From Chrysochromulina parva (lineage: Eukaryota > Haptophyta > Prymnesiales > Chrysochromulinaceae), in NCBI GenBank assembly GCA_002887195.1, contig PJAB01001459.1:1-14339 (forward strand): a stretch of 14,339 nt of DNA, written 5' to 3'. How positions within the stretch are numbered: the stretch's first letter is position 1; the number at the start of each line of letters is the position of its first letter. The notes under the pieces were generated by a model that made no database searches, was not told the origin of the DNA, and worked only from the letters and a program-made list of their open reading frames with translations. The translations under genes and the position numbers were made by a program. Below, one piece after another: positions 13,903 to 14,339 of this stretch.

Positions 13903-14339
13903 TTACGAACTCTCTGGCGGCGGCGGCGCGGCCGGCGGCTTGCGCGGCAGCTCCATGGAGTACAGCTCGGCATTCTCGAGCCAATAGTCGAACACGCCGC
14001 AGTGGCGCTCCATGAGATAGTTGAAAAAGTCCGAGTGGCCAAAGATGGCGATCACGCTCTCTGGCCGTTGGCGCAGCTTCTCCACGAAAGCGTCGACCCG
14101 ACCGATGAACATCAGCTCGGGCTCCATGAACCCACACTCACGGTAGCGCTCGCGTGAGCCGGCGGCCGTCTCCTGCACGCCGCCCGTGTACCACCACACC
14201 TCGGGCAGCGTCGAGGCATGGAGCGTCGGGAAGCGTTTGGCGAGCTCAGCCGCGCCGGTGCCGATGTCGCACGAGTCAGTCAGGTGCTCCGAGACCAGCG
14301 GCCACAGCTCAACTGGCGCGGGCGGCGCGCCGCTCAACG
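13903..14339 (-). CDS. Histidine phosphatase (phosphoglycerate mutase-like) superfamily protein, C-terminal part
   Basis: The frame is open from the window edge to a stop at 13903, about 145 residues; no ATG in the window is needed, so the start lies outside. The fragment reads CDIGTGAAELAKRFP, then LPEVWWYTGG, then SVIAIFGHSDFFNYLM, LENAELYSMELP and a proline-rich end (KPPAAPPPPESS). In the clade-1 family the second catalytic His lies in a VxVVSHGxFL-like segment near the C-terminus; here it is GHSDFFNYL. The first catalytic RHG motif and the phosphate-pocket arginines would be in the missing part. Known members act on phosphosugars, phosphoproteins or other phosphoesters; the substrate is unknown. 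Confidence 0.78.
   Translation of the reverse strand, partial: LSGAPPAPVELWPLVSEHLTDSCDIGTGAAELAKRFPTLHASTLPEVWWYTGGVQETAAGSRERYRECGFMEPELMFIGRVDAFVEKLRQRPESVIAIFGHSDFFNYLMERHCGVFDYWLENAELYSMELPRKPPAAPPPPESS

Overview
The window looks like nuclear DNA from a GC-rich, gene-dense eukaryotic microalga. A haptophyte is my best guess, but I have no search result behind it. The eukaryotic evidence is a five-RRM Mrd1/RBM19 ribosome-biogenesis factor, an interrupted SET-domain methyltransferase with a GT-AG intron, a eukaryotic protein kinase, a long coiled-coil protein and Kozak-like starts. There are no operons and no Shine-Dalgarno-led gene strings. Third codon positions are strongly G/C, which keeps many antisense frames open; most long overlapping ORFs are shadows.

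Layout from left to right: (1) 2-391 (+), the C-terminus of a glutamine cyclotransferase. (2) 876-1820 (-), a protein with two copies of a Tudor/SH3-like module, convergent with gene 1. (3) 2028-4608 (-), a SET-domain/Rubisco-LSMT-type lysine methyltransferase with one intron at 2613-2811 and a large Ser/Gly-rich insertion. (4) 4809-7379 (-), the Mrd1/RBM19 orthologue. (5) 7761-9272 (+), a PstS-like phosphate-binding protein with a signal peptide and a C-terminal membrane anchor, divergent from gene 4. (6) 9273-10187, a gene-poor stretch with two diverged copies of a ~100-bp element and short tandem repeats. (7) 10188-10496 (-), a small unrecognised protein ending in a CaaX-like tetrapeptide. 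(8) 10866-11969 (+), a protein kinase, divergent from gene 7. (9) 12406-13722 (-), a coiled-coil protein built on an exact 113-residue period, convergent with gene 8. (10) 13903-14339 (-), the C-terminal part of a histidine-phosphatase-superfamily protein, cut by the window edge.

The genes do not form one pathway. Two are nuclear or nucleolar in character (the Mrd1 homologue, and possibly the Tudor-like protein). One is a surface or secretory-pathway protein probably linked to phosphate, and one is a signalling kinase. The window alternates convergent and divergent pairs with short spacers, as in compact protist genomes.

The observations most worth following are these: the SET-gene intron, whose first 17 bases copy the first 17 bases of the next exon and whose body is a 10-bp minisatellite, suggesting intron birth by tandem duplication; the membrane-tethered PstS-like protein; the 113-residue gapless repeat of the coiled-coil protein; and the duplicated element at 9351/9660, whose differences are mostly silent or conservative in one minus-strand frame.
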